Positions 43,643 to 57,900 of a stretch of DNA of 64,000 nucleotides are shown here, piece after piece. Numbering within the stretch: the first letter of the stretch is position 1; each line of letters begins with the position of its first letter. The stretch is from contig CM026429.1 of assembly GCA_014871385.1 (NCBI GenBank), positions 7,598,642 through 7,662,641 of the forward strand, written 5' to 3'. The DNA is from Ceratodon purpureus. Its lineage: Eukaryota; Streptophyta; Bryopsida; Pseudoditrichales; Ditrichaceae. The position numbers and the translations under genes were made by a program. The notes beneath the pieces are model-generated. The model was not told the origin of the DNA. It was given only the letters and a program-made list of their open reading frames with translations, and did no database searches.

Positions 43643-45291
43643 AGAACAAGTATGTTGGGTGGCACCTTGCAATAATATAAGTTGAACACTTGGATTTGAC
43701 TAATTTAATGGTGTATGCTAGTTATTTAGATGGTGATCGGTATCATAGCCTGTGAAAGACCCGTCCCTTATATCCTTTCGAAATAACTTCATGGATAGGA
43801 CATTTTGAGTTAGGGCCTACCCACTTATACTTTTCTAGGTCCCTTGGTTTTTGTGAGACAGCCCTCATCGAGTATAAGAAGGAAAGGATGGCTTCAAAGA
43901 AGCTGATCGTTCCAATAACTCAATTGGGTTACTTGATCATGTCTCACAATCTCTGGGCTTGTGAAGTTTATGAGGGGCTTCTGTTAGTTGTTTTTGTATG
44001 TGATGCTTTGAACACTTTCACTGCATCCTTCAAGTTACGTATATACGTTTTGTACATTTTTCATTTCAGAAGCTCCAATTTAAAGCCCAAACTACGGAAA
44101 GAGTTAACAACTACCTTGTTCATAATAATCTTAGTCTCTGCTTCAAATGAATCCGCATTTCACCTCGTTACCTACCTGGTTGATCCCATTAGACAATCGT
44201 GTTTCATGCATGGGTTTACCATTGTCTTCCCAATGTGATGGAGACGGAGACGGAAACAATGTTACACAAGATAACGATCTGCTTAACCGCAAGACGTAAT
44301 CATGCTCACAAACAAATTGCATGTTACCCTTCACTTTCAAGTCCCCAACACATTTATGTCGACCTTTATTTCTTCACATCCAGTACAATCCTTGTGCTGT
44401 AGATCAAGCATCCAGTCCGCGTCAAGCCCGACATTGACACTCGAAACACGTAACCACACAACCTACACTGCTTTAGTCAGGCACACCATTGTAGTTAAAC
44501 CATCAACCACAACCTACAGAAGTCAAGTTAAACTGCTCTAGGTAACCCAAAGGCACACCATTGTAGTTAAACCATCAACCACAACCTACAGAAGTCAAGT
44601 TAAACTGCTCTAGGTAACCCAAACTGCAGCACTGCAGCTTGACCACATCAATCTTACAAACTACCTTACATCACCAAACCCACACCATTTACTCACCTGC
44701 ACAGACACTCCAGCAAGAAAGCCTCAAAATTAAATTAAAAAAAGTTATAAATAATAATAATAATAATAATACTAATGAATAAATAAATAAATAAACCTCT
44801 CCACTATCCTAAAAAAACAACTCTTCAGGAAGTCAAGCAAGACGACCACACACAAGGCCCCATATCCAGCCGTGAATCGGAGAAGAATCAAACCACCTGC
44901 AGCAACGGCGACGCCATGATTCTTGTAAACCACGATCACGGTGAAAAATTCGCAAACCAGCGCCCTCCGCCCACGTGGACCGCCACGTCGGCCTCCTTCC
45001 TTGAACGCCCCGGGCCAAAACGACGACCCTCATCCGCTAGGCTCCGAATTTGGCCTCGCAATTGGCAGGCTCGCAATTGCCAGTTTCTCGCATCAACCAG
45101 CCAAGCTCCCGCATCTCACATATGTCTCCTCCCAATGTGATGGAGACGAAGACGAAGACGAAGATGGCGATGTGGAGCTGAGCATGGAGGTTGAAGTTCG
45201 CTCATGAGCATTGAGTTGGAGGTAGTTTTTGAGAGGAATATTTGAATTTTGAGGAGTTGCCTTGGGGAGGGGGAGGGGGAGGATTGCAGCG
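43643..45291. other. Intergenic region with simple repeats
   Basis: A 72-bp unit is tandemly duplicated at 44481-44624 (CACCATTGTAGTTAAACCAT in each copy). AAT and AAAT microsatellites lie at about 44745-44800. The last 450 bp before the MGD gene are GC-richer and would contain its promoter and leader. No gene was recognised. Confidence 0.6.
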
Positions 45292-48200
45292 ATGGAGTGT
45301 TCGGTGGAGTTGGCGGGGATGGGGGAGGGGAGTGTGGGGAGGATGAGTGCGCAGATGGTGAGTGCTTCGGCGAGAGTGGGACTGGGGAGTGGGTTGAGGA
45401 GGTTTTATGGTGGGGGGAAGCGGAGGGAGGAGGAAGTTAGGGGTGGTTGCTACTGTGTGGCGACTGTGGCAGTTGGGGATTTGGGGGCGGCGAGCAGGAG
45501 GGTGCAGGAGGGGATGGCGCGGCATTTCAATGACTTGGTGCGCAGGCATTGCGAGAGGGTGCCGATGTCGTTGGGGTGGGCGTCGATTAGCCAGTCGTGT
45601 GGGACGCCGTGTGAGGGCGAGGGCGGGAAGGGGGACGGGGCGGTGCCGGAGCAGGTCCGGGAGGAGGAGACGCAGCCGTCGGGGCAGGATGAGAAGAAGC
45701 GGAAGACTGTGTTGATTCTTATGAGTGATACCGGTGGCGGTCATCGTGCTTCCGCGGAAGCTATCAAGGCCACTTTCGAGCTTGAGTATGGAGACGACTA
45801 TAAGGCGTGTGTTGTGTTTTTCCTCTCTGTTTTTTTTTTCTTCTCTTTTTGATGTGTGTCGCAATGCGTGTTTTTGTATGCCTGGTGGGTTTCTATGCTG
45901 GAGAGGTCGTTCTTTGTTGCTACTCTAGGTCATGGACTGAAGCTTTGGTAGGATGGTTGCCATGGTGAAAGGTTCCAGAATGAGGATATTTTGCACCTCA
46001 TTGGCGATGGCTTGTTGCAATCGAGAATGGGGAATACTGAGGCTTTTGATTGGGTTTTAGGGTGTATTGATGAGTGTTGATATGTCTTTATTTCTTGTCC
46101 AGGAGCATCAGAGGAAGCTGTCAAATTTTGAAGTCTGTGCGTAATTTTGTGTTAATTCTGTTTTGTGTCTGGAAGTCGCTTAGAGGAAAGTTTTAGCTCT
46201 AGAAGTGATCTTTACTTACTGGAGGGATGGGTTCTAAATTTCAGGTGTTCGTTATTGACCTATGGAAGGAGCATACTCCTTGGCCTTTCAACCAAGCTCC
46301 ACGAGCCTACAGTTTTATGGTGAAGCATGAGACCATATGGAAATTCACTTTTCATAGTACAGCACCGAAATTTGTACATCAATCACAAATGGCTGCAACA
46401 GCTCCCTTTGTTGCAAGGTAATTCACCTAAGAGTATTTTAAGACAGCTTTTTGGATATACTGCTCTGTTATGTTAACAGTTTACCGCTCGCTGCTCGTAA
46501 AGTCTTGTACGTCATTGATTTGAAAGGACATTAAACAAATTTTTAAAAGGAATTAGGCGGGTTCTTGTTTATTTGAGAGCTTGTGTGACTCTGATCCGGA
46601 AATTTCTGCTTTGTTTTCAGGGAGGTAGCGAAGGGATTGGCTAAGTACCAACCTGATGTTATTGTAAGCGTGCATCCATTGATGCAACATATTCCATTGA
46701 GGGTTCTACGAGCACGGGGTTTGCTCGACAAGATCCCCTTCACAACTGTCATTACAGATCTGAGCACTTGCCATCCTACATGGTAAGCTGATTTTTTACT
46801 TTGAGATTTAATGTTTTGTTGATTTGTCCTTGCCTCAGCTCGTTCAAAACCGTTTAGGCAGGACATTCTGGTGAATGGACGGGATAATTATCTTTCCTTA
46901 TGTTTGTGCACAGTGATAAGTGGTTGTTTTCTCTAAGATTTCTGGGGTTTGGCAGGTTTCACAAGCTAGTGACGGCCTGTTTCTGTCCGACAAAGGACGT
47001 AGCGGATAGGGCCTTTAAAGCTGGTCTTCGTCCATCTCAAGTTCGTGTGCACGGACTTCCTATTCGGCCCTCTTTTTCTACATTCTCTCGTTCCAAGGTT
47101 TGAGTTCTTTGCCCAGTATTCTATTTTCAGCTGAAAATGATGAAACTCGCGTCCAGCAGCTGACGGAACCAATTTCGAAGCAATATTATGACTACATTCT
47201 CATTGTTTCGTGTCTTAGGATGAATTGCGAAGAGAGCTCGAAATGGACGAGGAACTGCCCTGTGTGCTTTTGGTGGGGGGCGGAGAAGGCATGGGTCCTG
47301 TTGAGCAAACTGCCCGTGCTCTTGGACAGTCGCTTTATGATGAGAAGACTGGGAGAGCCATTGGCCAGATGGTGGTTGTCTGTGGCCGCAACAAACGCCT
47401 TGTGAAGAAGCTAGAGGCGCTCGACTGGAACATCCCTGTGAAGGTATCCATGTCGTGAATGTTCAACATTCTTGTTGTTGGTTCAGATCTTCAGGTGGTG
47501 AATTTTCATAGTCATCATTGATTGAAGGGGAACATCCCAACTTCTGTAATGGGGAGAAGGATGGGATGAGTATATGACCCGATGTCTATAGATCTCAGTG
47601 TCCCATGTTGTCAACGTAGACCAATCTAGAATCTGTCTTGCACGGCTTTATGTTCTTAACCTCTCTTGGTCTTTCTTGCAGATCAATGGCTTTGTAACGA
47701 ACATGTCTGATTGGATGGCAGCTAGCGACTGCATAATAACGAAGGTATTTTATTTTTGTCCTTTTGAATTTTAGTATTTTTCACTTAAAACTGGTTTAGA
47801 TTGGCAAGCGGACGTGAGACATTGCCATTTCTATCTACGAGGGACTGATTCTTATGTTTCTTAGCTATGGGTCTTGAACTTTTTTTTGTTGCCTTCCTCT
47901 CATACATGCCTAAATCGTTCTCGTGAGCCCTCCTACTTGGGTCCACGTCACATGTTTAAATCTTTGTCGATATCCATTCCACTAAAGAAATGGTCTGCAA
48001 TTAACACGTGCCTTTGTTTCGCTACTCACAGGCAGGCCCTGGTACCATAGCAGAAGCAATGATAAAGGGATTGCCAATGCTTCTGTTCGACTACATAGCT
48101 GGACAGGTAAACTATATTTGCTTCCTCAGTTTGCTTTTTCTTATTTTTTAGATACATATTCAGTTTCTCGATACATTTGGTTTCTAGAAACCCTCATAAG

Positions 48201-48687
48201 CTTTGATATTCGCTGAGCATACACTGCGAATCTCTTGTTATGAATGAAGTCTTTAGAGGGATTTAATGTATGAATAAAATCTTGGGAACCAAATAATGTT
48301 GTCCTCGGGTTCATCAGATAGTGAAATACTCTCTTGCTTCAAGGATCTTCAGCACTTAACTTATGCACAACCTGTGCACATTTAAGCTGGTCAGTGTTCT
48401 AGTAGCTGACCGTGGTAACTTCTCCATTCTTGCAGGAGGTTGGAAACGTATCTTTTGTCGTCGATAATGGCGCCGGTGCTTTTTGTCCGGATCCGAAAGG
48501 AATTTCTAGTATTATTGCGGACTGGTTTGATGTCAAAACTGGCAAGCTTAGAGAGATGGCAGAGCAATGTAAAAAGTTAGCACAACCTGATGCAGTTTTC
48601 AAAATAGTGCATGATCTAGACGACATGGTGCGTAATAAGCACAAGTACCTTGAACACTTGAATTATGCCTACAGGGGCTTGATTTAA
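45292..48687 (+). CDS. MGD1: Monogalactosyldiacylglycerol synthase, plastid (MGD1-type)
   Basis: Transfers galactose from UDP-galactose to diacylglycerol, making MGDG, the main thylakoid lipid, at the plastid envelope. Eight exons (45292-45804, 46245-46417, 46621-46782, 46956-47097, 47219-47443, 47682-47744, 48032-48106, 48436-48687) give 534 residues, the usual length. The first 100 or so residues look like a transit peptide. Signature stretches include [88 protein letters not shown] and [18 protein letters not shown], all typical of GT28-fold MGDG synthases. The first intron starts with GC, not GT (AAG|GCGTGT), because the frame and family alignment (YK-VFVIDLW) require exon 1 to end at 45804; other introns are GT-AG. 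It is followed on the same strand by the HDS gene. Confidence 0.93.
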
Positions 48688-51300
48688 GGTTGCACTGCTT
48701 TTAGGTGATACTGTGGCGCTATTTCCGTTGAATGAGGAACGATTTCAGTTAGAAGACGAGAATGATTCTTGAATTAATTTTCTTTTGAAATCTTTTTGGC
48801 TCTTCATATCAGAGCTATTGTAGCCTTGAGACATTTTTTATCTGACCCGGATCTTTCTGGAACTTCCCTGAGTGCATGTCTTGCTCTATTTGGTGGATGG
48901 AAGCAGCTGTTGAGGAAGATATCATGGTGGCTATCCGTGGAACATTCGAAATTCAAGGTAGTAAGTGATCTATCTCCTAGATGGCACTGATGCCATTTGT
49001 CCTGTAGAAGGATTTTAATGGAAGTGTATTCTCCCACATCTTGCTTCTCTGTTTTAATACAGTGTTGAATTTCTTGCGTGGTTGTGCAAAGTTGCGTACA
49101 CCTTTAACAACGTGTGAACTCTGAGCAATGACGTGATGGAAACTACGGATACGAATGCATGTACAATCGCTGCCATTATTTGAAGCAGTGGGTCGAGCCA
49201 AGTCAAGTCAGCGTTCCTTCATTGGTGCCTATTCGAAGCAATTCCTTGGAACTGGGCCTATGTCGAGGGAGGCACTATTGTTGTCAATATTCTTGTGGCG
49301 AAATGCTTCAATAACTTAGTTGCAGTTGATTCTGTAGTTCGGTATAATACACAACCCTGGTCCCTTCAGAATCCGGATCTTTCGAGCTTGGAGCTGGAAA
49401 ATTTCACACGATGATCAAAATATGCTATGCTTCGATTCCCAAGACACAGTACCGGTATCTACTGTTACTAACAGCCCAGTAACTTATGTTTACGTCAGCA
49501 GGTGAATTTACACCACTCAAAGAAAGGAGTCGTCCTACAACGATATATTTACAATTAGAAAAGAGTTTCAGGTACCAAAGCAAGTCGTGTTGAACGTCAT
49601 TGGAATAAACTTACATTCATTTGTTTGTTCAGAAAGCAGAATTTTGTCGAAGTTTGTGTGCTACGTACCGTAATTGCATGTTACTGTGACATCATCCTGG
49701 ACTCCGGACCGAGGGCCCAGCTGCCAATAGCTTGTTCCTGTTGGTACATTATCCAGTAACTGACCAGTGATGTGGGAAGTATTCAGGAGGACATATAAAA
49801 AAATGCAAAAAAGAATAGCATAAGCTATCAAGCACTTGGCAGATTCTCAAAGAATATCCTCGTATGGTTGCCAAGCAATTTAGTGAACAAACTTTTTGTC
49901 CTCGTCACAACAGTAACGGCCTCAGTCAGTGCGTACTTTTCTTTTCCCTTTCCACTCCAGACCCACTCCAGGCCCACAGTACACTCCAGACTCCACCCAT
50001 TTGCACTAAACCTGCACATTATTCACCATTTACACACCCTAACATGAAAATCACCATCTTCACACAAATTAAGGCCTACAGTAGAGAAGTGTATCATTCA
50101 TTTAATAGAGCTCAAATTCACACTATGGAGTTTCATATCAAAGATCCCAGACTATTTAAAATAACTACATATCCCGATATCTTTTCACAAGTTTTAGCAC
50201 CATGAGTGTAATCTTTGGTCAAGAAACAAAAAAGAAACCAAACTTTTAAATAGAAATCAACTTTTTAATAAAAAAAAATATAATGGATTTCTCCATCTTT
50301 ACAAGATGACAAATTCCGATCTTCAAAGAAGACCATCGTAGATAAATTGTCTATACGTTCCACCACTAGTAATTAAACCTAGGTCATTGAGATAAACGAA
50401 TAAAAGTAAAGAACTACTCCTTCCTTTCAAGAATAAACACTTTAATGACCAATTCCTTGTTTACTTAAAACTACCATACTATCATAAAAAATACCAGACT
50501 TTGCAATGTCTTTATGATTCTTTTTCTCTACTTCAACAATACATTTAGATTTCTACCATACAAAGATCCTTACACTATCTTTATCTTAATTCTATACATA
50601 ATCGTCCGAGATACCTTAAACTACCGAAGTGAGGGCTTGGTTATACCCAAAGCGAATGCACTGGTTGGTGGTGCAATCCCAGCCATGCAATCGCCACCTT
50701 GCCCGATGAGAAACCCTACCGTGAGAAAGAAAAACTCCTTGTGTGTGCCAAATAAAAAACAAAAACCCTATACATAAATCACCGTTGACTCTCTAAGGAT
50801 TGCAAATCTACAACTCGAAATTATGATGAGAGCATCTAAAATCACCACAACACCCAAAATCACCACCCCCCAGTATGATTCACCACCACCCAATATGATC
50901 CAGAATCTCTAAAAGCGAATAGTCAGTCCTCATTTGCAGGACTAATTTGCTTATTGGTCACCTTGCTTGTGGTCACCTTGCCTAGGACTCTCACAATCAA
51001 AGAATATGGTTTTGGATTCAATTGTGAGCAAAGTTGAAGACCACTATTATTGCTCATAGGAAAAATTCTAAGTTAGAAATGGAGCAGAGAGTACTTTGCA
51101 CTTTGAGATTTTCTATAAAATTGAGAATTGCAAATTTTATGATGCAAATTTTTGCATTCCTTTCTGAAATCCTATTTTGAAGATTAGAATGTTTTTTTAA
51201 AGGATTTTTGAATTTCTAAATATAGAACATATTGCTTAAGTTGGTGATTTTAGGTGCTCCTACCATAAACCATTTCAAAGGAATCACAAATAGTGTCAAT
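48688..51300. other. AT-rich intergenic region between MGD and HDS genes
   Basis: Contains the 3' region of the MGD gene. Only weak frames are present (one of 113 residues at 49864-50205 has no recognised domain). No repeat or mobile element was recognised. Confidence 0.4.
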
Positions 51301-51595
51301 CTAATTCACAATTAGTAGATCCATCCTCCTGACAGCCCCAAGCGAAGACCCGGCCAGGGCCGGGTAGGCAGGGAATAAGGGCGAGTCAGAAGGCGAACCC
51401 CGCGATACGCGATGTGATCCGCTCTCGCTCTCTTCGCTAAGCGCAATCCCAGCCAACCCATGGAAGCCTCGGAAGCTCAGTCTATCATGCTCGCTAACTC
51501 CACCTCCGGAGCTCTGCAACTTCATCGGGCTAGCGGATTCTGCCGCTTGCATGGGAGTCCACCACGGCGGCCACAATCATCTAGATCGAGACTTG
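51301..51595. other. GC-rich island of unknown origin upstream of HDS
   Basis: About 290 bp of markedly GC-rich DNA with CpGs and words such as GACCCGGCCAGGGCCGGGT, sharply different from the AT-rich DNA on its left. An uninterrupted 91-residue - strand frame crosses it but resembles no protein I know. It looks in style like organellar (mitochondrial) intergenic DNA or a CpG-rich promoter segment, and neither can be confirmed by eye. Confidence 0.35.
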
Positions 51596-51917
51596 TCTAG
51601 AATTCACTGACGTCTCGGTAGAAGCTAGCTTACTGGTCTCGTTAACTGTAAGTGAACCATCTTCTTGTCTAGATTGTCTAGCTTCTTGAATCTGAACCTG
51701 GTACTGTTCGGCATTGTCTAGACTGCGGGTCTGGCGTGATTGTGGTACTAGTGGGGGTTGGGTGGGAGGAGACGTGGTCGCATTTGGGAGTTGCGGTGGT
51801 GGTTGGGTGTTTGGGCGAGTTTTGGACTGGTGGTGAGGTTGGAGAACAGTGGTGTTGAGGGTGGAGGTGGGTCGGTTGGTTGGTTGGGTTGGGTTGGGGA
51901 GCAGTGGACAGGTAGTT

Positions 51918-54900
51918 ATGGCTGCTGCGACGAGTGTGTCGTTGTCTGGTGCTGTTGCGAGCTCGTTTTCGGGCTTGCAGAAGGTGGATTCGATTCCGGG
52001 GAGTTTGCAGCAAGCTATGGCGGTGGAGCTCAAAGGCGTCGGGAAGGTGGCGCAGAGGAGGAGTCGCGCGTCGCGGGGACAGCGCGTGCGCGTTGCTGGT
52101 GTGCGCAATGCGGTGCCTGAATTGGTGGAGATGGAGCCTGCGTCGCAAGGGAGCCAGCTTTTAGGTGATGGGTTGTGCTTTTTCTACTGTGTGCGCTCCG
52201 GGCTTAGTTTCACGCATTGTTGTGTGGGGCTTTTTCGCAAGTGACAATCGTGGCTTACGGTTTGGTGCCTAGTATTCCTGCCGTACTTTGGGAGGCTAGC
52301 GAATTTGGTTCCTTGGATTCCGTAGTAACTTAACGATTGTGCATAATTCTTTAAGTCTCGACTTGAACAGAGTGCTTGTTACAACCTATGTCTTTGTAAG
52401 GCACTGGCGTCAAGGCGTAGTGGATTTTCAATTAGGCTTACTTAGTCCGCGACTCTATGGTCTGTAGAACGCATGCTAGCACACTTGCGCTACCGAGAGC
52501 GGGTTGAGGGAGTAGAAGATTGTTAAGAAATCTTTAGATTGTTTGTAAATTTCTTCTTGGAGGGTACAAGAGAGTAATGCAAGCACGTATGGAAAGGAAG
52601 CTTTCGTCGAGAATTTTTGTAGGATATCAGGAAATTAGAATCTTGTTACCTTTAAGTAATCCCGACAACAGAGCCAAGATTTCTATTGGAAGCCGGAATT
52701 TTGTAACGTTTGCTAGCTCTTAGATTTGAGCAGGCATCAGGCATCACCTCATTAGCAAATTCCTTACAGGCTCTCCATTGTCGTTGTTTGCTTTCCCCGT
52801 TAGTTGAATTTATAATTACAAATTCGAGCATAGCTTTGTAGATTTGTAGCTGCTATTCGTTGATCGAAATGAGTCCGTGTGGTCGGATAAGAGGCCCTTC
52901 TTGGATATCGTTCATTAGGAAGATTTTTAACAATTAATGGTGTAATTGTTCTTGTGTGAGCAGTTCCTCGGAAGAAGTACTGTGAATCGATTTACACACC
53001 TATTAGGAGAAAGACAAGGACGGTGAACATTGGTGATGTGACTGTGGGCAGCGAGCACCCGATTCGCGTCCAAACCATGACCACTACAGACACTAAGGAC
53101 GTCCAGGGTACTGTGGAGCAGGTGTTCATCCCGCTATTTACTTTCACGTAATTTTTAAAGTACTCATTCTTTAATGTCTAACAAGAAACTTGAACAGCAG
53201 GAAGTACTTATAATATGTAGCCTATTATGACAACCCTGTTTGACGTGAGACTCCTAGGTAATGAGAATCGCAGACAGAGGGTGTGATATTGTGCGTATTA
53301 CAGTCCAAGGAAGGAGAGAGGCTGATGCTTGCTATGATATCAAGAACACTCTTGTGCAGAAAGGGTATGCCTTCATACCTTCATCCTGGTTATTGAGTGG
53401 TTGACACGATTTACTCTTCCGACAATTCGAAGTATTACAGCTTTTGATGTTTCTGTTCTGAGGCGATTTCTAGCAATGCCAGAACATGCCGCGATCCAGC
53501 TTCTGTTGCTGTGTATTAAGAAGCAAATGTATAATTTACTAACTTAGTCTTCAAACTGTTTGAGGTTCGCAGATACAATATACCTTTAGTTGCAGATATT
53601 CATTTTGCACCCCCTATTGCAATGAAAGTTGCCGAGTGCTTTGATAAGATTCGTATCAACCCTGGAAACTTTGGTGAGTACGTTTGCTCTTGGGTGATCT
53701 CCTACCATTTTGTCTCCATCCTAATTTTTTCTGTGTAAGATATCAATCTTTTTAAGTACGCGAAAACCTTATGTTCCAAAATGTGTTGTGAAGTATAATG
53801 ACAATTTCTCATAAGGTTGTCTCATTAATAATATAGGTCACTTTATTGAGAGCTTTAGAGATGCAGCGACATCTCATGAAAGACCATTTAGTTTATTTGT
53901 CGAGGAGTGTCATCGTGCATTACTCACTCAAACTTTCACTGTCTTGCAGCCGATCGACGTGCTCAATTTGAGAAATTGGAGTACACGGAAGCGGACTACG
54001 CTGAGGAGCTACAGCACATCGAAGAGGTATTGAAAGAATGTGTTGGTGATAACCAAGACCAAATGCTTTGTTAGAGAGAGGAGACAATGAAGTGTACGCA
54101 GCTTTGGTGGTGGCTCATTACTTTGTTGTGGTTCTTTGTATAGGTCTTTACACCTCTAGTAGAAAAGTGCAAGAAGCTCGGAAGAGCCATGCGTATCGGC
54201 ACAAACCATGGGAGTCTGTCTGATCGCATCATGAGTTACTACGGTGACTCGCCAAGAGGCATGGTTAGTTCCACATATCTGTTTGACTGAGATTTATGGG
54301 CTGGCATTGTTCGAAGATTATGAGCCATCTACTTTTGTTCATTTTTTATCTATGTTTTATTTTCATCTAAAAATTCCTTGTGTATAATCATAAAAGAATT
54401 TCATGATTGAACTGGAAATAAAGTGATACTTTATCAAGAATTTTGCATGAAGAGTACACCAACCCCGGATTGATCACCATAAGAGGAATTTCAAGTACTC
54501 TCCTGGTTATCCACGATGTCATTTAATTTTATTGCAACATGAACGATATCACAAAAGCTTAGGAAGTTGCAACGCAGTAAATAACAGATTACTTGCTTTA
54601 ACAAAAAAAATCTGTTTGTATGGATTCCGACAACTTACTTGTCAAGTGTGGTTTCTCAGGTTGAATCGGCCTTCGAGTTTGCCCGAATTTGCCGCAAACA
54701 CGATTACCATAATTTCGTGTTTTCCATGAAAGCAAGTAATCCGGTTGTGATGGTTCAAGCATATCGGCTTTTAGTGTCAGAGATGTATGCGAACGACTGG
54801 GACTACCCATTGCATCTTGGTGTTACTGAGGCTGGAGAGGGAGAAGACGGTCGAATGAAGTCAGCAATTGGCATTGGCGCTTTACTCCAGGTTTTTTTGA

Positions 54901-57900
54901 TATTTAAGTTTTTGGGCGAAATTACGGATTTTTAATCGTGTGATCATTTTAAGAGCTCTCTCAAAGCAAGTTAATCCTTCAGTACAGTTTTCAGGACTTG
55001 CTGACATTTGTTTCTCTCGTAGGATGGTCTTGGTGACACTATTCGAGTGTCGTTGACGGAAGCTCCTGAAGAGGAGATTGATCCTTGCACAAAGCTTGCA
55101 AACCTGGGTATGAAGATCTCTGCAGAGCAGAAAGGAATGGTAAGCCAACATCATGAAGATGCGTGTGCGGATTTATATGAATAGAGCTGCTTTGGAGATT
55201 AAATCAAACTTCTCTTAATAAGATTGCTTGCCAGATAATGTACAATTAATTAGGAGAAATTGATGATTTTGTGCCTCTTAGTCATATGAAATGCATATGA
55301 TGTATTCTGCCGTAATGCTCAGTGAAATTTGTTGGTGTTGAATCTCTATTTATATGCCTTTTCAGCCCGAATTCCAAGAGAAGAGCCGACGGTACTTCGA
55401 CTTTCAACGTCGAACTGGCCAACTTCCACTCCAAAAGGAGGTTAGTCAAGACTTCGTATAACTACTGAATGTGATTATTTGTGTTGACCGTTTAGTAGCC
55501 GGTAGCGGCAAATAAATGTTGCGACGCAGTCGTAAATGGTCTTTGCTCATCGCTAGTCTTGTGTCTTATTTATGTCGCTTGATTTTACCTTCGTTACACA
55601 TATTGTGCTGTGAATATGAAGTTTGAAGGAAAGAGCAACTCTTAAATTCTTGTCAAAAATGGCAACTGCTTTTGCTCACTATTAATCTGAATCTGATGAT
55701 CTGCCGCTTGACAGGGGGAGTTGGTAGATTATAGAAACGTGCTGCATCGCGACGGGTCTGTTTTGATGTCAGTCACATTGGATCAGTTGAAGGTAAGTTA
55801 CTTGTTTGGAGTTTGAATTGAAAAGAGTATTGATGAGAGTCGATATCTGCTAGTATGGGGTATTCAAGGACTATTCAGCTTTGTAAGTCTGGCAATGATG
55901 TGGAGAGTAAGATTAGAGCAGGTCCCGGAGTTGGTTTGGCCATTGTAATGATGTAATGATGAGAGGGGTTGTGTTTCTGGCCATCGGATATGATGTGGAT
56001 GGTTTACAATATGATTGTCTGAGGATATGAATCTTTTGGACCTTTTCTTGTCTTTGTTGTTCTGTGTACAGAATCCCGAAACCTTGTACAGAAACCTGGC
56101 CACAAAGCTTATCATTGGTATGCCTTACAAGGTAAACCTATGAGACAGATGTGCAAGCATTTATTTCGATGAATGAAGTATTTTGGAAATTCTGTAGGCT
56201 TTTTTGACTTGTGTTTTTACCGACAGAATTAGAAAATGCGTGTTAAACTACTATTTTGACTACTGAACTAGGTGCATTTTTGGTAACTTAATTAATGATA
56301 GCGTATGTTTTCACCTCAGAGTAACGCCTGCCATGTATCTAGGTAGATTGCAACTCATTAGGTTTGGAAGACTTACACGCTGCTGATCTCTCGTACGAAG
56401 CCAGATAGGACATAGCCAACTCCTTTTTAACTGGCAATTGGCAGATTTGAATAGAGTCGGTTGAACTCCTGGTTAGTTTGACACGTCGACTTTGGTGTAT
56501 AGAGATTACGGTTCGAACCCATATTCTTTAAAAATTATCAATGTGCTGAAATATTTTTGTCGTTCGGGATGCAGGATTTGGCTACCGTGGATACGATACT
56601 TTTGAAAAAGCTTCCAGCAGCTGCGGATAGGGCATCGGTCAGTGGAGCAATTCATCATAAAGACCTTGGTGCCTGTACTGGCTGTTTATAGATTCTTGAG
56701 CGGTATGATGGTTTGTTGATATCGCAACACTGTGTCCGTGTAATTCCTCACTTGCTTGATGGTTTGTCCGTAATGCAGAGACTGGCAGTGAAGCGACTTA
56801 CAGACGTTGGGATAGGAGTGTTGACTCCTCTGGCTGAGCAGCTTGCAAATCCACTTCCACATGCCATGGCTCTTGCTACTATTGATGAAATTGCTTCTGG
56901 TGCCCATAAGAAGCTGCCCACAGGTACAAAACCGAGTATTTGTCGAGTCACATGCTTGTACAGCTAATCCATATCATACGTTGTAATGTAGAGCTAAAAT
57001 ATATCTTGTGATCAACATTAGTTGCAAGCAGGGATGACATCTCTAAACACCAGGGCCAGTATTTTTGCTAATACTTGTTTCTTTGCTAACTTTAAATATG
57101 TTGCCAGGCACTCGTTTGGCGGTGACTCTTCGTGGAGATGAACCAGAAGAGAAACTTGATATGCTGAAGGATTTGGATCTTATTATGTTGTTGCAATACC
57201 TACCAGAAGGTGACGAGAAGTCAAGCCGTGTACATAGTTCTCGGAGGTAGGTCTTAGCCTCAAGTTAACTTTGAGACATGCCATAGTCATTGTGTCTCTC
57301 GTGCTTGCTTATTTACTTGCAGTTGTGAACTCTGTAAAAAGATCTGATTAGAACTACGTGATGGAGTTGGTATGCCATTATACCTTAGTAGATTGGATCA
57401 AGAGTATTTTAGTTGTGAACTTGACAGATGTTCTTACCATCAGTTTTCTGTTGATTATGCAGATTGTTTGAATATCTGCAAACGAATGAACTGAACTTCC
57501 CGGTTATTCATCATCTTCAATTCCCTGCAGGCACCGACAGGTACATGTTTTTACTACGTTCTGTGGAGTATTTAACTACTGGATGCTTGTTCTAGGATGG
57601 TAGAGATCAGCGAGGGTATTTCTTGACGTAGCTTTCATCAATAAAAGCTGCAATGAAAATCTGCTCCTCAAAACTATTGCACGTTCCGCAGAGATGATTT
57701 GGTTATCAAGGCAGGCAGTGAAGCAGGCGCCATGCTTGTGGATGGCCTTGGAGATGGAGTCATGCTGGAGGCTGCTGATCAGGACTTTGAATTCCTGAGA
57801 AACACGTCATTTGGCATGCTTCAGGGATGCCGGATGCGGAACACAAAGACGGTATGTTTGTGTTATGAGAGTAATCGAAGTCTAATTCTTCTTTCAGGCA

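Noticed and set aside
45202-45864. 220-residue - strand frame rich in His, Pro and Arg
   Set aside because: It is the reverse of the GC-rich first exon of the MGDG synthase gene.
51581-52148. Thr/Pro/Gln-rich - strand frames of about 160-175 residues
   Set aside because: They are the antisense of the HDS leader and transit-peptide exon.
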